From: DASWLF01 sp963768765 | GTDB lineage: Bacteria; Desulfobacterota; Desulfobaccia; Desulfobaccales; 0-14-0-80-60-11 | Reading direction: 5' to 3' | Length of the DNA stretch: 64,000 bases | Assembly (NCBI GenBank): GCA_963768765.1 | Contig: CAVYJK010000020.1 | Location: 186,001 to 250,000 of the forward strand | Part shown: positions 55,657-63,809 of the stretch, in pieces | Numbering within the stretch: position 1 is the stretch's first letter | How the letters are laid out: each line of letters starts with the position of its first letter | The notes under the pieces: generated by a model | What the model was told of the DNA's origin: nothing | The model's database searches: none | The model's input: the letters and a program-made list of their open reading frames with translations, nothing else | Program-made: the position numbers and the translations under genes

Positions 55657-55908
55657 GGTCCTGTATTGAGGTTTTGTTTCGAACTTTAAAAAAACCCAAA
55701 CCTAATAATCTTCCCCTCCCCCAGTGGGAGGGGGTTGGGGGCAGGGGGCCAATATCTTTGAATTATAGAGGATTTTGCCACCCCCACCCCAGCCCTCCCC
55801 CATCAAGGGGGAGGGAGATTATGGATTGGTTGTTAAAGGTCTTTCCGAACACAAAACTAAGCCTTGCGCCTTTGCGCCTTTGCGTGAGAAATCAGGGAGG
55901 TTAGAGAC

Positions 55909-57156
55909 GTGCGCCAGCCGGAAGTCGAGGCCATGGATCGGGAAGAGCTGGAACTGCTGCAGCTGGAGCGCCTCCAGAGCACGCTGACCCGGGCTTACCG
56001 TCAGGTGAAGTTCTACCGCCGCCAGTTCGAGCGCCTGGGCCTGCGCCTGGACGATATCCGAAACTTGAGCGATCTCTCGCGCCTCCCCTTGACCACCCGG
56101 GAGGACCTCTCGGAGAACTATCCTTACGGCCTCTTTGCGGTGCCGCTCCGGGACATCGTGCGGATCCAGTCCTCCCCCGGCACCACGGACAAGCCCCTGG
56201 TGGTGGGCTACGCCTCCCAAGACGTGAAACTCTGGCTGGAGCTCCTGGCCCGGGTCTACGTGGCGGCCGGCATCAGCCGGGAAGACATCGTGCAAATCAT
56301 CCTGCCGCCGGGACTGGCCAACTGGCGCCGGGACCTCCAGGCGGGGGCCGAATATCTGGGGGCCTCGGTAATCCCCGCCACCATCCTCAATTTTGCCAAA
56401 GAGCTGATGGTGATGCGGGATTACAAGACCTCGGTCCTGGTCACCACCCCATCCCTGGCCCGGCACCTGTTGACGGTGATGGGCCGCATGGACCTGACGC
56501 CGGCGGAGCTCAGCCTGAAGAAGGCGCTGCTGGTGGCGGCGCCGCTCCCCCGGGACATCCGCCGGGAAATCGCCGCGGGCTTCCAGATTTCGCTGGCCAG
56601 CGCCTACGGCATCACCGAAGTGATGGGGCCGGGTTTGGCCTTCAGCTGCGAGGCCGGGGAGGGCCTCCATTTTTCCGAGGACCATTTCTACCCGGAGATC
56701 ATCGACCCCGAAACCGGGGCCCCGGCGCCCCCCGGCGCCGAAGGCGAGCTGGCGATCACCACGCTCAGCACCTATGCCTTCCCCCTGGTGCGCTTCCGGA
56801 GCGGCGACCGCACTTCGCTGGCCCCCGAACCCTGCCCCTGCGGCCGCACCCTGATGCGCCTGGGGGAGATTAGCGGCCGTACCGACCCCATCTTCTCCGT
56901 GGGTGGCATCAAGGTGCATCCCGACCAGATCGCCCGGCTGCTCACCGAGGTCCTGGGCGGGCACCCTCCCCGGTTCAAGTGGCGGGTGGCGACGGAGGAA
57001 GGACTGGAGGTGCTGGATATCGACGTTTCTCTGGACGAGGCGATTTTCTCCGACGAAGTCAAGACCCTGGAGGGCGTCTGCCGCCGGGCCCGGCGTCACC
57101 TGCAGGAAAACCTGGGGATCAACGCCCGCATCACCTTGAAGGAGGTAGGTCTTTAA
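55909..57156 (+). CDS. Degenerate PaaK paralogue lacking catalytic motifs
   Basis: A 415-residue relative of the ligase at 48105-49433. The fold is conserved ('REDLSENYPYGLFAVPL', 'SAYGITEVMGPG', 'FRSGDRTSL'). However, the P-loop reads 'SSPGTTDKP' instead of SSGTTGKP, and the protein ends at 'ARITLKEVGL', before the catalytic-lysine segment (GKAKR in the first copy). It may have lost adenylation and serve as a binding or regulatory subunit, or be specialised. The start is GTG 55909, with GGAGG eight bases upstream. Confidence 0.85.
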   Translation: MRQPEVEAMDREELELLQLERLQSTLTRAYRQVKFYRRQFERLGLRLDDIRNLSDLSRLPLTTREDLSENYPYGLFAVPLRDIVRIQSSPGTTDKPLVVGYASQDVKLWLELLARVYVAAGISREDIVQIILPPGLANWRRDLQAGAEYLGASVIPATILNFAKELMVMRDYKTSVLVTTPSLARHLLTVMGRMDLTPAELSLKKALLVAAPLPRDIRREIAAGFQISLASAYGITEVMGPGLAFSCEAGEGLHFSEDHFYPEIIDPETGAPAPPGAEGELAITTLSTYAFPLVRFRSGDRTSLAPEPCPCGRTLMRLGEISGRTDPIFSVGGIKVHPDQIARLLTEVLGGHPPRFKWRVATEEGLEVLDIDVSLDEAIFSDEVKTLEGVCRRARRHLQENLGINARITLKEVGL

Positions 57157-57226
57157 TTTTATTGTTGATTAAAATAAATTAGTATGGCAAACAAATAATT
57201 ATCCATGCGTGGGACATGCTAAGGAT

Positions 57227-58165
57227 ATGGAAGAATTTAACTTAAAATTCTTTGTTAAATGTTCGCAAACCAATCCAAATATTTTAAAAAATATTATTGG
57301 TGCTAATATCCTACATAATACTAAGGGAGATGGTCGTATTGTTAGTATTGATTTTAATGTAAATAAAAATATATATCTTAAGATTTATTTTGGAGATAAG
57401 GCTTCTGAATTTAATATAAAAGATATTGAGAAATTTTTTAGCAAAATTGAACTTAATGATATTATGAAAAATATCTTTAATGAATATATAGAGGAGATAA
57501 GAGCAGTTGAACATTTTCAGATGTTAAAGATAAAATATAAAATTAAAGGAAACTTTGATCTATCTCCTCTGGCAGAATTATATGTAATACTATTAAAGAT
57601 TGATGATGGAGAAAATATTTCAAGTCTTGATAAAGATTGGATGGAAAGGAATGGCCTATTCGAAATTTTGGCAATATATTTTAAGAATAAGTATGATAAA
57701 CAAAAAAGAACCTGGGATTTAATTCATGCGGCAAAATTTTGGCGTAAGGCCGGAAACCCCCAAAAGTCCTTGAAATTGACGGAAAATATTAGTGAGAATG
57801 ATGATAAACTTACCTCTGCATTATTGACGGTTCGAGGGGCATCTTTTCGTATACTTCATAAATTCGAAGATGCGGAATATTGCGCAAATAGGGCTAAGAA
57901 TATGAATCTGAGTAAGGATTACTATCCTTATAATTTATTAGGTGGGATCAAATATGACTTAGGCTCGCCAATAGAAGGGGATAATTTTTTTAAAATGGCT
58001 GAAGAACTTGGCAGTCCCGCATCAGAAAAGGATATGGCGATAAGAGAAAGTTTTGAAAAGATGGATGATGAAATCAGGCGTAAGAATGCTGAATATTTAC
58101 TTAAAAAAAATCCCAAGCAATATAAATGGGTCAAACGCTATCTCCATCCTTCTTCATTGGGTTAA
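57227..58165 (+). CDS. AT-rich orphan with TPR-like C-terminal half
   Basis: A 312-residue protein with base composition far from its neighbours (about 25-35% GC against about 65%). I do not recognise the N-terminal half. The C-terminal half (about 150-305) has helical repeats ('AAKFWRKAGNPQKSLKL', 'ASFRILHKFEDAEYCANRAK', 'YYPYNLLGGIKYDLGSPIEG') that look like tetratricopeptide units. It lies between paaK2 and livK2. Composition and lack of a functional link suggest recent acquisition. ATG 57227 is chosen; a GTG 18 bases upstream is possible. Confidence 0.6.
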   Translation: MEEFNLKFFVKCSQTNPNILKNIIGANILHNTKGDGRIVSIDFNVNKNIYLKIYFGDKASEFNIKDIEKFFSKIELNDIMKNIFNEYIEEIRAVEHFQMLKIKYKIKGNFDLSPLAELYVILLKIDDGENISSLDKDWMERNGLFEILAIYFKNKYDKQKRTWDLIHAAKFWRKAGNPQKSLKLTENISENDDKLTSALLTVRGASFRILHKFEDAEYCANRAKNMNLSKDYYPYNLLGGIKYDLGSPIEGDNFFKMAEELGSPASEKDMAIRESFEKMDDEIRRKNAEYLLKKNPKQYKWVKRYLHPSSLG

Positions 58166-58205
58166 AAATATTCTGTTGAATTTCTAAATAGTTAAGGAGG
58201 AAAAT

Positions 58206-59341
58206 ATGTTTCAACTTTTCGCAAGGGTTTTTGGTCTTACGTGCCATAATTTTTTTAATCGCCGGGACCGCCTTCGGGGCCGAACCCATTAAAATCGGCA
58301 CGGTGGTGCGCCTGTCCATCGGCGCCGAACATGGCATCCCCAGCCGCCGGGGCGTGGAAATGGCCGTGGATGAGGTGAACAAGGCCGGTGGCATCAACGG
58401 CCGCAAGGTCCAGTTGATCGTGGAGGATGAAAAAGACTCTCCCGCCGCTGCGGTCAACGCGGTGCAGAAGCTCATCAACGTGGACAAGGTGGTGGCCATC
58501 ATCGGCCCCATGACTTCCGGCGACATGATGGCTGCCGGCAAAATCGCCGATGACGCCAAGGTGGTGGCCATCAGCCCCACCGCCACCACCCCCAAGCTGA
58601 GCGGCTACGGCGCTTCCCTCTGCCGGGGCTGCTCCCGCATCGACAAGCAGGCCGAAGTCTTGACGGACTACGTGGCCAAAAACTGGAAACCCAAGACCGT
58701 GGCCATCTTCTTCTCCAATGAGCCCTACGGCAAGGGCTGCGCCGAGCTCTTCACCAAGTTCTTCGAGAAGCACGGCATCAAGGTGGTGGCCACCGAGTCC
58801 TTCATGCGGGGCTCCCGGGACTTCAAGGCCCAGCTCACCAAGATCAAGGCCGCCAAACCGGATATCCTGTTCATCCCCGGCTACACCCCGGAGACCGCGC
58901 CGGCCGCGGCCCAGGCCCGGCAGTTGGGCATGAAGCAGAAGAATCCTGGGGGTTTACGGCGACATGGACCCGGTCTATATCGAGCTGGCGGGCAAAGCCG
59001 CCGAAGGCCATGTCATCGGCGGCGAGTACGACGAGAACTACAACACCCCGAAAAACCAGGCCTTCAAGAAGAATTACGAAGCCCTGGTCAAGAAGAACAA
59101 CGACCCTTACAACATCATGTTTGCCGCCCTCCATTATGATGCCGCTTCCGTGATCCTGGAAGGCATGAAGAAGAACGGCCCCACCTCCGAAGGGATCAGG
59201 AAGTTCCTGAAGGAAGTTAAGGACTTCGACGGCGTTACCGGCAAGCTCTCCTTCGACCAGAATAACGACGTGGTGCGAGCCGGCAGCGCAGGGATCTACG
59301 TCCTGGAAGTCAAGAACGGCAAATATGTCAAGGTGCAGTAG
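58206..59341 (+). CDS. livK: Second ABC transporter substrate-binding protein (two frame breaks)
   Basis: Composite of about 377 residues. ATG 58206 has AAGGAGG five bases upstream; the signal peptide reads 'MFQLFARVF' then 'VLRAIIFLIAGTAFGAE' once one G at 58233-58234 is removed. The mature part has 'GIPSRRGVEMAVDEVNKAGG' and 'SPTATTPKLSGYG'. A second extra base at 58942/58943 separates 'QLGMKQK' from 'ILGVYGDMDPVYIELAGKA'. It is a LivJ/K-type binding protein, only distantly similar to the first, and may feed the same permease with another ligand. Confidence 0.9.
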
Positions 59342-59416
59342 AGTTTTCGGTTTTTTGTTGGGGGAAGGGGCAAATGGCGGAGGCTAATTCCCCGCAATCC
59401 TAATAGGTCATCGCCC

Positions 59417-59462
59417 AAAAAATAGCAGGGAGGCAGGGCCTAAAGCCCAGCCTCTCTGCTAT
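59417..59462 (-). terminator. Rho-independent terminator after cooT
   Basis: On the minus strand an 11-13-bp stem (59450-59462 with 59422-59434, core AGCAGAGAGGC) is followed by a run of six Ts (59417-59422). It lies about 75 bases after the cooT stop and should end the rsmD-coaD-DUF3842-cooT transcript. On the plus strand the same hairpin could slow transcription from livK2, but there is no T-run. Confidence 0.8.
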
Positions 59463-59536
59463 CTTGCCAAGTTATCTGAGCAAAAGAAACTTGCCCGGCA
59501 GCTTTCACTGAAAACCAGAAACTCGAAACTGTCCCT

Positions 59537-59725
59537 TTACTTCTCCACCAGAATAACCTTGTGGTTCACCAGATTGAGGCTGAGGATGCCGGCCTTCAGA
59601 ACCTTTTGTTCGCCGAAGATGTTCACCAGCCTCAGGTTTTCCCCGTCCGGTTCGATGACGTCCACGTCCTGAAGGATCAATTCCTCCTGGCCGTTTTTCA
59701 GCAGATAAGCGGCAGCTTCACACAT
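59537..59725 (-). CDS. cooT: CooT-family nickel-binding protein
   Basis: A 62-residue protein matching CooT: 'MCEAAAYLLKNGQEELILQD' with the conserved Cys2, then 'RLVNIFGEQKVLKAGILSL'. In Rhodospirillum CooT is a Ni(II)-binding dimer involved in CO dehydrogenase maturation; Cys2 is the ligand. No CODH gene is in the window. It overlaps DUF3842 by eight bases. Confidence 0.88.
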   Translation of the reverse strand: MCEAAAYLLKNGQEELILQDVDVIEPDGENLRLVNIFGEQKVLKAGILSLNLVNHKVILVEK

Positions 59726-60146
59726 TATTGATAATCTCCCTTAGCTTGTGAATGACAATCTTTTCCACCAGGTGGGGCAGAGGCTCGGGAGTCAGGCCCA
59801 CGACCTGCACCGCCTCCTGAGTTAAAGGCAGTAAAATTTTGGGGGCCGGGGCCGAAGCGATGGCCTCCGCCATCTTCGGAGTCAGCTCCCCCATCATGGA
59901 GTTGGCCAGCACGATGGACAGGCAGCCCAGGATCACATCCGCGCCTGCCACCGTGCGGATGATGGCGTTTTCACCGCTGGCGCCGCGGTTGGCCCGGGCC
60001 TTCATCATCTGGGCCGTGGCCACCGCGTTGGTGCCCAGGGCGATGACTTCATGCTCTTCGCCGTACACCTCTTTCAGGCGCTTGATGAGCGCGGCGCCGA
60101 TGCCGCCTCCCTGCCCGTCGATGACGCAGATGCGCAGCCTTGCCAT
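59718..60146 (-). CDS. DUF3842-family protein
   Basis: A 142-residue protein with 'ICVIDGQGGGIGAALIKRL' (a dinucleotide-loop-like start), 'VIALGTNAVATAQMMKARAN' and 'GENAIIRTV', the DUF3842 pattern. The function is unknown. It commonly occurs next to CooT-type genes in anaerobes, so a role in nickel or C1 metabolism is possible. It begins one base after coaD ends. Confidence 0.85.
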   Translation of the reverse strand: MARLRICVIDGQGGGIGAALIKRLKEVYGEEHEVIALGTNAVATAQMMKARANRGASGENAIIRTVAGADVILGCLSIVLANSMMGELTPKMAEAIASAPAPKILLPLTQEAVQVVGLTPEPLPHLVEKIVIHKLREIINNV

Positions 60147-60147
60147 T

Positions 60148-60636
60148 TTAAGTAAGTCCGAATTTTTCTTTGAGCTTGCGGGAAACTATTTCCGGGACCA
60201 TCCCCTCGATGTCGCCGCCGTGGACGGCCGCTTCCTTGAGGATACTGGAGGAGAGGAAGACCCATCTGAGCCCGGTCATCAGAAACACCGTTTCGATTTC
60301 CGGCTCCAACCGGCGGTTCATCATGGCCAGCTGGAATTCGTACTCGAAATCGGTGACCGCCCGCAAGCCCCGGAGAACAACCCGGGCTTTCCGCTCCTTG
60401 GCATATTTTACCAGCAAGCCGTCAAAGGTGTCGATGCTGACCTGGGGAGTAGCTCTCCAGGGAGATCGCGGCATCATCTCCATACGCTCCTCGATGGTGA
60501 ACAGCGACTTTTTGAAGGCATTGGTGGCCACCGCCACGATGATGCGGTCGAAGATCTTCAAAGCCCGCTGAATCAAGTCCAGGTGGCCGTTGGTGATGGG
60601 GTCGAAGGAGCCGGGATATATTGCGATATCGGGCAT
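60148..60636 (-). CDS. coaD: Pantetheine-phosphate adenylyltransferase
   Basis: A 162-residue nucleotidyltransferase making dephospho-CoA. The start 'IAIYPGSFDPITNGHLDLI' has the T/HxGH motif; 'FDGLLVKYA' and 'LRGLRAVTDFEYEFQ' follow; the C-terminal phosphate loop is 'FLSSSILKE'. The stretch 'PRSPWRATPQVSID' (about 56-69) is unusual and could hide two compensating base errors. It follows rsmD by three bases. Confidence 0.93.
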   Translation of the reverse strand: MPDIAIYPGSFDPITNGHLDLIQRALKIFDRIIVAVATNAFKKSLFTIEERMEMMPRSPWRATPQVSIDTFDGLLVKYAKERKARVVLRGLRAVTDFEYEFQLAMMNRRLEPEIETVFLMTGLRWVFLSSSILKEAAVHGGDIEGMVPEIVSRKLKEKFGLT

Positions 60637-60639
60637 GGG

Positions 60640-61212
60640 CTAAGCTTGCTCCTGTATTTCTGATTGATCGTTTACGTAAAAGGCCACCTGAGTATCCCCG
60701 TAGCGTCTCAGCCCTTGACGCGCCAGACTGCCGCAGGACTCCGGCAGGGACTCCCGGCGGCTGTGCTCCGCCACCACCCAGGCCCGGGGGGAGAGCAAGT
60801 CCGCCGCGGCCAGGGCGGCCAACACGCCGGCCGCCACCCCGCCGCCGTAAGGCGGGTCCAGAAAGGCCAGGGAAAAGCGCTCCCTCCGGACGGCCAATTT
60901 CTTCAAGGCGGTGACCACCGGTATCGGGAGCACCGCGGCTTGCGCCAGGAGGCCCAGATCTTCCAGGTTGCGGCGCAACACCTTCAAGGCCTCGGGATGG
61001 TCCTCCACGAACACGGCTTCTTTCGCTCCCCGACTAAGGGCCTCGATGCCCAGGGCCCCGGTGCCGGCAAACAGGTCCAGCACCCGGACTTTTAAGACCG
61101 CGTCCCCCAGGATATTGAAGATGGCCTCCCGGACCTTGGCGGCCGTGGGACGGATGCGGCCTTTAACCGGGGCCAGGCGCCGCCCCCGCAAGAAGCCGGC
61201 GATGACCCGCAT
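60640..61212 (-). CDS. rsmD: 16S rRNA (guanine-966 N2)-methyltransferase
   Basis: A 190-residue SAM-dependent methyltransferase. 'MRVIAGFLRGRRL' and 'RPTAAKVREAIFNIL' are typical of the RsmD start; 'VLDLFAGTGALGIEALSRGA' is the SAM site and 'LAFLDPPYGGG' the catalytic NPPY-type motif. rsmD followed by coaD is a common bacterial pair. Bases between 61213 and the end of asd hold low-complexity repeats. Confidence 0.94.
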   Translation of the reverse strand: MRVIAGFLRGRRLAPVKGRIRPTAAKVREAIFNILGDAVLKVRVLDLFAGTGALGIEALSRGAKEAVFVEDHPEALKVLRRNLEDLGLLAQAAVLPIPVVTALKKLAVRRERFSLAFLDPPYGGGVAAGVLAALAAADLLSPRAWVVAEHSRRESLPESCGSLARQGLRRYGDTQVAFYVNDQSEIQEQA

Positions 61213-61390
61213 CGGACTGCTCCTTCGGAGCAGTCAGCTTTCAGCGGTCAGCAGTTAGCTGTTCGTCAGATAGCCAACGGTTTTAAAATCCCCCTAAATC
61301 CCCCTTTTCCCAAGGGGGACTTTTTGTGCCGCCTCTGCCAACGGGGTCATTCATTTCCCCCCTTTTCAAAGGGGGGTTAGGGGGGATTTG
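61213..61390. repeat. Low-complexity intergenic repeats
   Basis: A run of CAGTCAGC/CAGCAGTTAGC-type sequence (61225-61262) is followed by an inverted pair: AAATCCCCCTAAATCCCCC near 61289 facing GGGGGGTTAGGGGGGATTT near 61371-61389. The right arm is translated as the end of asd. The same CCCCCTTT-type repeat appears near 49465-49503. Confidence 0.55.
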
Positions 61391-62466
61391 CTATCTCTGA
61401 AGCGCTGTCCGACCGCTAATTGCTGACTGCTAACCCTGACTACTTCCGCAAATAATCGCCGAATCAGAATCTCCGCGATCTGCACCGCGTTGGTGGCCGC
61501 CCCTTTGCGCAGGTTGTCCGCCACCACCCAGAAGTTGAGGCCGTTCTCGATGCTGAAATCCTCCCGGATGCGGCCCACCAGGGTCAGGTCCTGGCCCGCG
61601 GCGTCCAGGGGCATAGGATACTTAAAGTTGGCCGGATCGTCCACCACCTTGACCCCGGGAGCCGCCTCCAGAATCTTCCGGGCCTCCTCGGGGGTGAGCT
61701 TGCGCTCGGTTTCGATGTTCACCGCCTCGGAGTGCCCGTAAAACACCGGCACCCGCACCGTGGTGGCCGTCACCCGGATGGAGTCGTCCCCCATGATCTT
61801 TTGAGTCTCGTTGACCATCTTCATCTCTTCCTTGGTGTAGCCGTTCTCCAGGAAGGCGTCGATATGGGGCAGCACGTTGAAGGCGATGCGGTGAGGGTAG
61901 ACTTTATTCACCGTATCCTGGCAGGACAACAGGCACCGAACCTGGGCCGCCAGTTCGTCCACCGCCTTCTGGCCGGTACCGGACACCGCCTGGTAGGTGG
62001 AGACCACCACCCTTTTCAAGCGGGCCGCGTCGTGCAGCGGCTTTAAAGCCACCACCAGCTGGATGGTGGAGCAGTTGGGGTTGGCGATGATGCCTTTGTT
62101 GGTATAGAGGGCAATGTCCCGGGGGTTGACTTCCGGCACCACCAGGGGGACGTCCGGGTCCATGCGCCAGGCGCTGGAATTGTCCACTACCACGGCCCCG
62201 GCGGCCGCGGCGAGGGGGCCGTATTCCTGGCTGATGCCGCCGCCGGCGGAAAACAGGGCGATTTCCACCCCATCGAAAGAGTCCTTGGTCAACACTTCCA
62301 CCGGGATCTCTTTGCCCAGGAAGGTGACTTTCTTGCCCAGGGACCGCTCCGATGCCAGGGGCACCAATTGGGCCACCGGAAAGCGGCGTTCCTCCAGACA
62401 GGCCACCATCTGCTGGCCCACCGCGCCGGTGGCTCCTACTACCGCTACTCTATAGGCACCGCCCAT
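61366..62466 (-). CDS. asd: Aspartate-semialdehyde dehydrogenase
   Basis: A 366-residue enzyme. NADP loop 'VAVVGATGAVGQQMV', 'DNSSAWRMDPDVPLVVPEVN', catalytic Cys in 'IIANPNCSTIQLV', 'STYQAVSGTG', 'VTATTVRVPVFYGHSEAVN'. It makes aspartate semialdehyde for lysine, threonine and methionine, and here also for the DUF39 homocysteine route. The final 20 residues ('SSQQLAVGQRF...') come from an intergenic repeat; the native end was probably near 'LIRRLFAE'. AAGGAG lies nine bases before the ATG. Confidence 0.94.
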   Translation of the reverse strand: MGGAYRVAVVGATGAVGQQMVACLEERRFPVAQLVPLASERSLGKKVTFLGKEIPVEVLTKDSFDGVEIALFSAGGGISQEYGPLAAAAGAVVVDNSSAWRMDPDVPLVVPEVNPRDIALYTNKGIIANPNCSTIQLVVALKPLHDAARLKRVVVSTYQAVSGTGQKAVDELAAQVRCLLSCQDTVNKVYPHRIAFNVLPHIDAFLENGYTKEEMKMVNETQKIMGDDSIRVTATTVRVPVFYGHSEAVNIETERKLTPEEARKILEAAPGVKVVDDPANFKYPMPLDAAGQDLTLVGRIREDFSIENGLNFWVVADNLRKGAATNAVQIAEILIRRLFAEVVRVSSQQLAVGQRFRDSKSPLTPL

Positions 62467-62743
62467 TGTTCATGACTCCTTGGAATTTCGGTGTGGGGGA
62501 GGGGGCTAAGGGCTTTTTTGTAAGTGGCCCTTACCCCCTCCCCCAAGCCCCCACCCCCAATCCCTTAAGATTTCTTTTGGCCTGGGAAGTCGGGCGTCAG
62601 CCCGCCTTCCCAGGCCCAGTAAAGGGTTGGGTAGGGGGTTTGGGGGAGGGCAGGGACCTCGTTCCCTGGCCCTCCCCCAAAGGATTTAATTTACTATTAG
62701 TAGGCTGGGCCAGTGGCCCAGCCTACTAATAATACTTTTGACA
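62467..62743. other. Intergenic region with strong palindromes
   Basis: Between leuB and asd, both on the minus strand. A hairpin at 62579-62616 (arms GGCCTGGGAAG) and a perfect 37-base palindrome at 62695-62731 (18-base arms, start TATTAGTAGGCTGGGC) lie here with CCCCCTCCCCC-type tracts. Neither is followed by a T-run, so they look like mobile palindromic repeats or transcript-stabilising hairpins rather than terminators. No gene. Confidence 0.5.
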
Positions 62744-63809
62744 TTATATCATTTCCACCGCGTATTTGGCGATCAGGTCGCCCACCTGGCCGGTGCTCAG
62801 GCCCATCTTGCCCGCGGCCATGCTTTTCAGGTGGCCGGTCACGGTCTTCTTGATGGCGGCTTCCACCGCGGCGGCGGCCTTGGTTTCGCCCAGCTGCTCC
62901 AGCATCATCTGGGCCGCGGCGATGGCGGCGATGGGGTTCACCACCTGGAGGCCCGTGTATTTGGGGGCCGAGCCGCCGATGGGCTCGAACATGGAGACCC
63001 CTTCCGGGTTGATGTTGCCCCCCGCGGCCACGCCCATACCGCCCTGGATCATGGCCCCCAGGTCGGTGATGATGTCGCCGAAGAGGTTGTCGGTGACCAC
63101 CACGTCGAACCACTCGGGGTTCTTCACGAACCACATGCAGGTGGCGTCCACGTGGGCATAATCGGTGGTCACGTCCGGGTACTGGGGCGCCATGGCCTCG
63201 AAGGCCCGGAACCACAGATTGGAGGCGTAGGTGAGGACGTTGGTCTTGGCCACCAGGGTGAGTTTCTTGGCCCGGTTACGTTTTCTCGCCAGCTCGAAGG
63301 CGAACTTGAGACACCGGTCCACTCCCTTGCGGGTGTTGATGGACGTCTGGACCGCCACCTCGTCGGGGGTGCCGTACTTATGGAAGCCCCCGGCGCCCAC
63401 GTACAGGCCCTCGGTATTCTCCCGCACCACCGCAAAGTCGATATCCTCCGGACCCTTGTCCTTCAACGGGGTGTCCACCCCCGGATACAGGATTACCGGC
63501 CTAAGATTGATATACTGGTCCAGCTCAAAACGGGCCCGGAGCAGGATGCCCTTTTCCAGGATGCCCGGGGCCACGTCGGGGTGGCCGATGGCCCCCAGGT
63601 AGATGGCCTTGAATTGCCGCAACTCCTGGAGCACCGAATCCGGCAGGGTCTCGCCGGTGCGCTGATAGCGCTCGCCGCCCAGGTCGTAATAGGTGTAGTC
63701 AAACTTGATGCCTGCCGGGGCCGGCCACGGCGCCCAGCACCTTGATCCCTTCGGCCACCACTTCCGGGCCGGTGCCGTCCCCGGGGATGACTGCGATGCG
63801 ATGCGTCAT
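62744..63809 (-). CDS. leuB: 3-isopropylmalate dehydrogenase (frame broken)
   Basis: Composite of about 354 residues. The start 'MTHRIAVIPGDGTGPEVVAE' (63809) is joined to the main part after removal of one base at 63716-63726, giving 'APAGIKFDYTYYDLGG'. Further motifs: 'YLGAIGHPDVAPG', 'VVRENTEGLYVGAGG', 'VVVTDNLFGDIITDLGA' and 'EPIGGSAPKYTG'. It oxidises 3-isopropylmalate in leucine synthesis. The ATG overlaps the stop of the upstream leuD. A homoisocitrate or tartrate dehydrogenase is less likely given leuD beside it. Confidence 0.9.
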
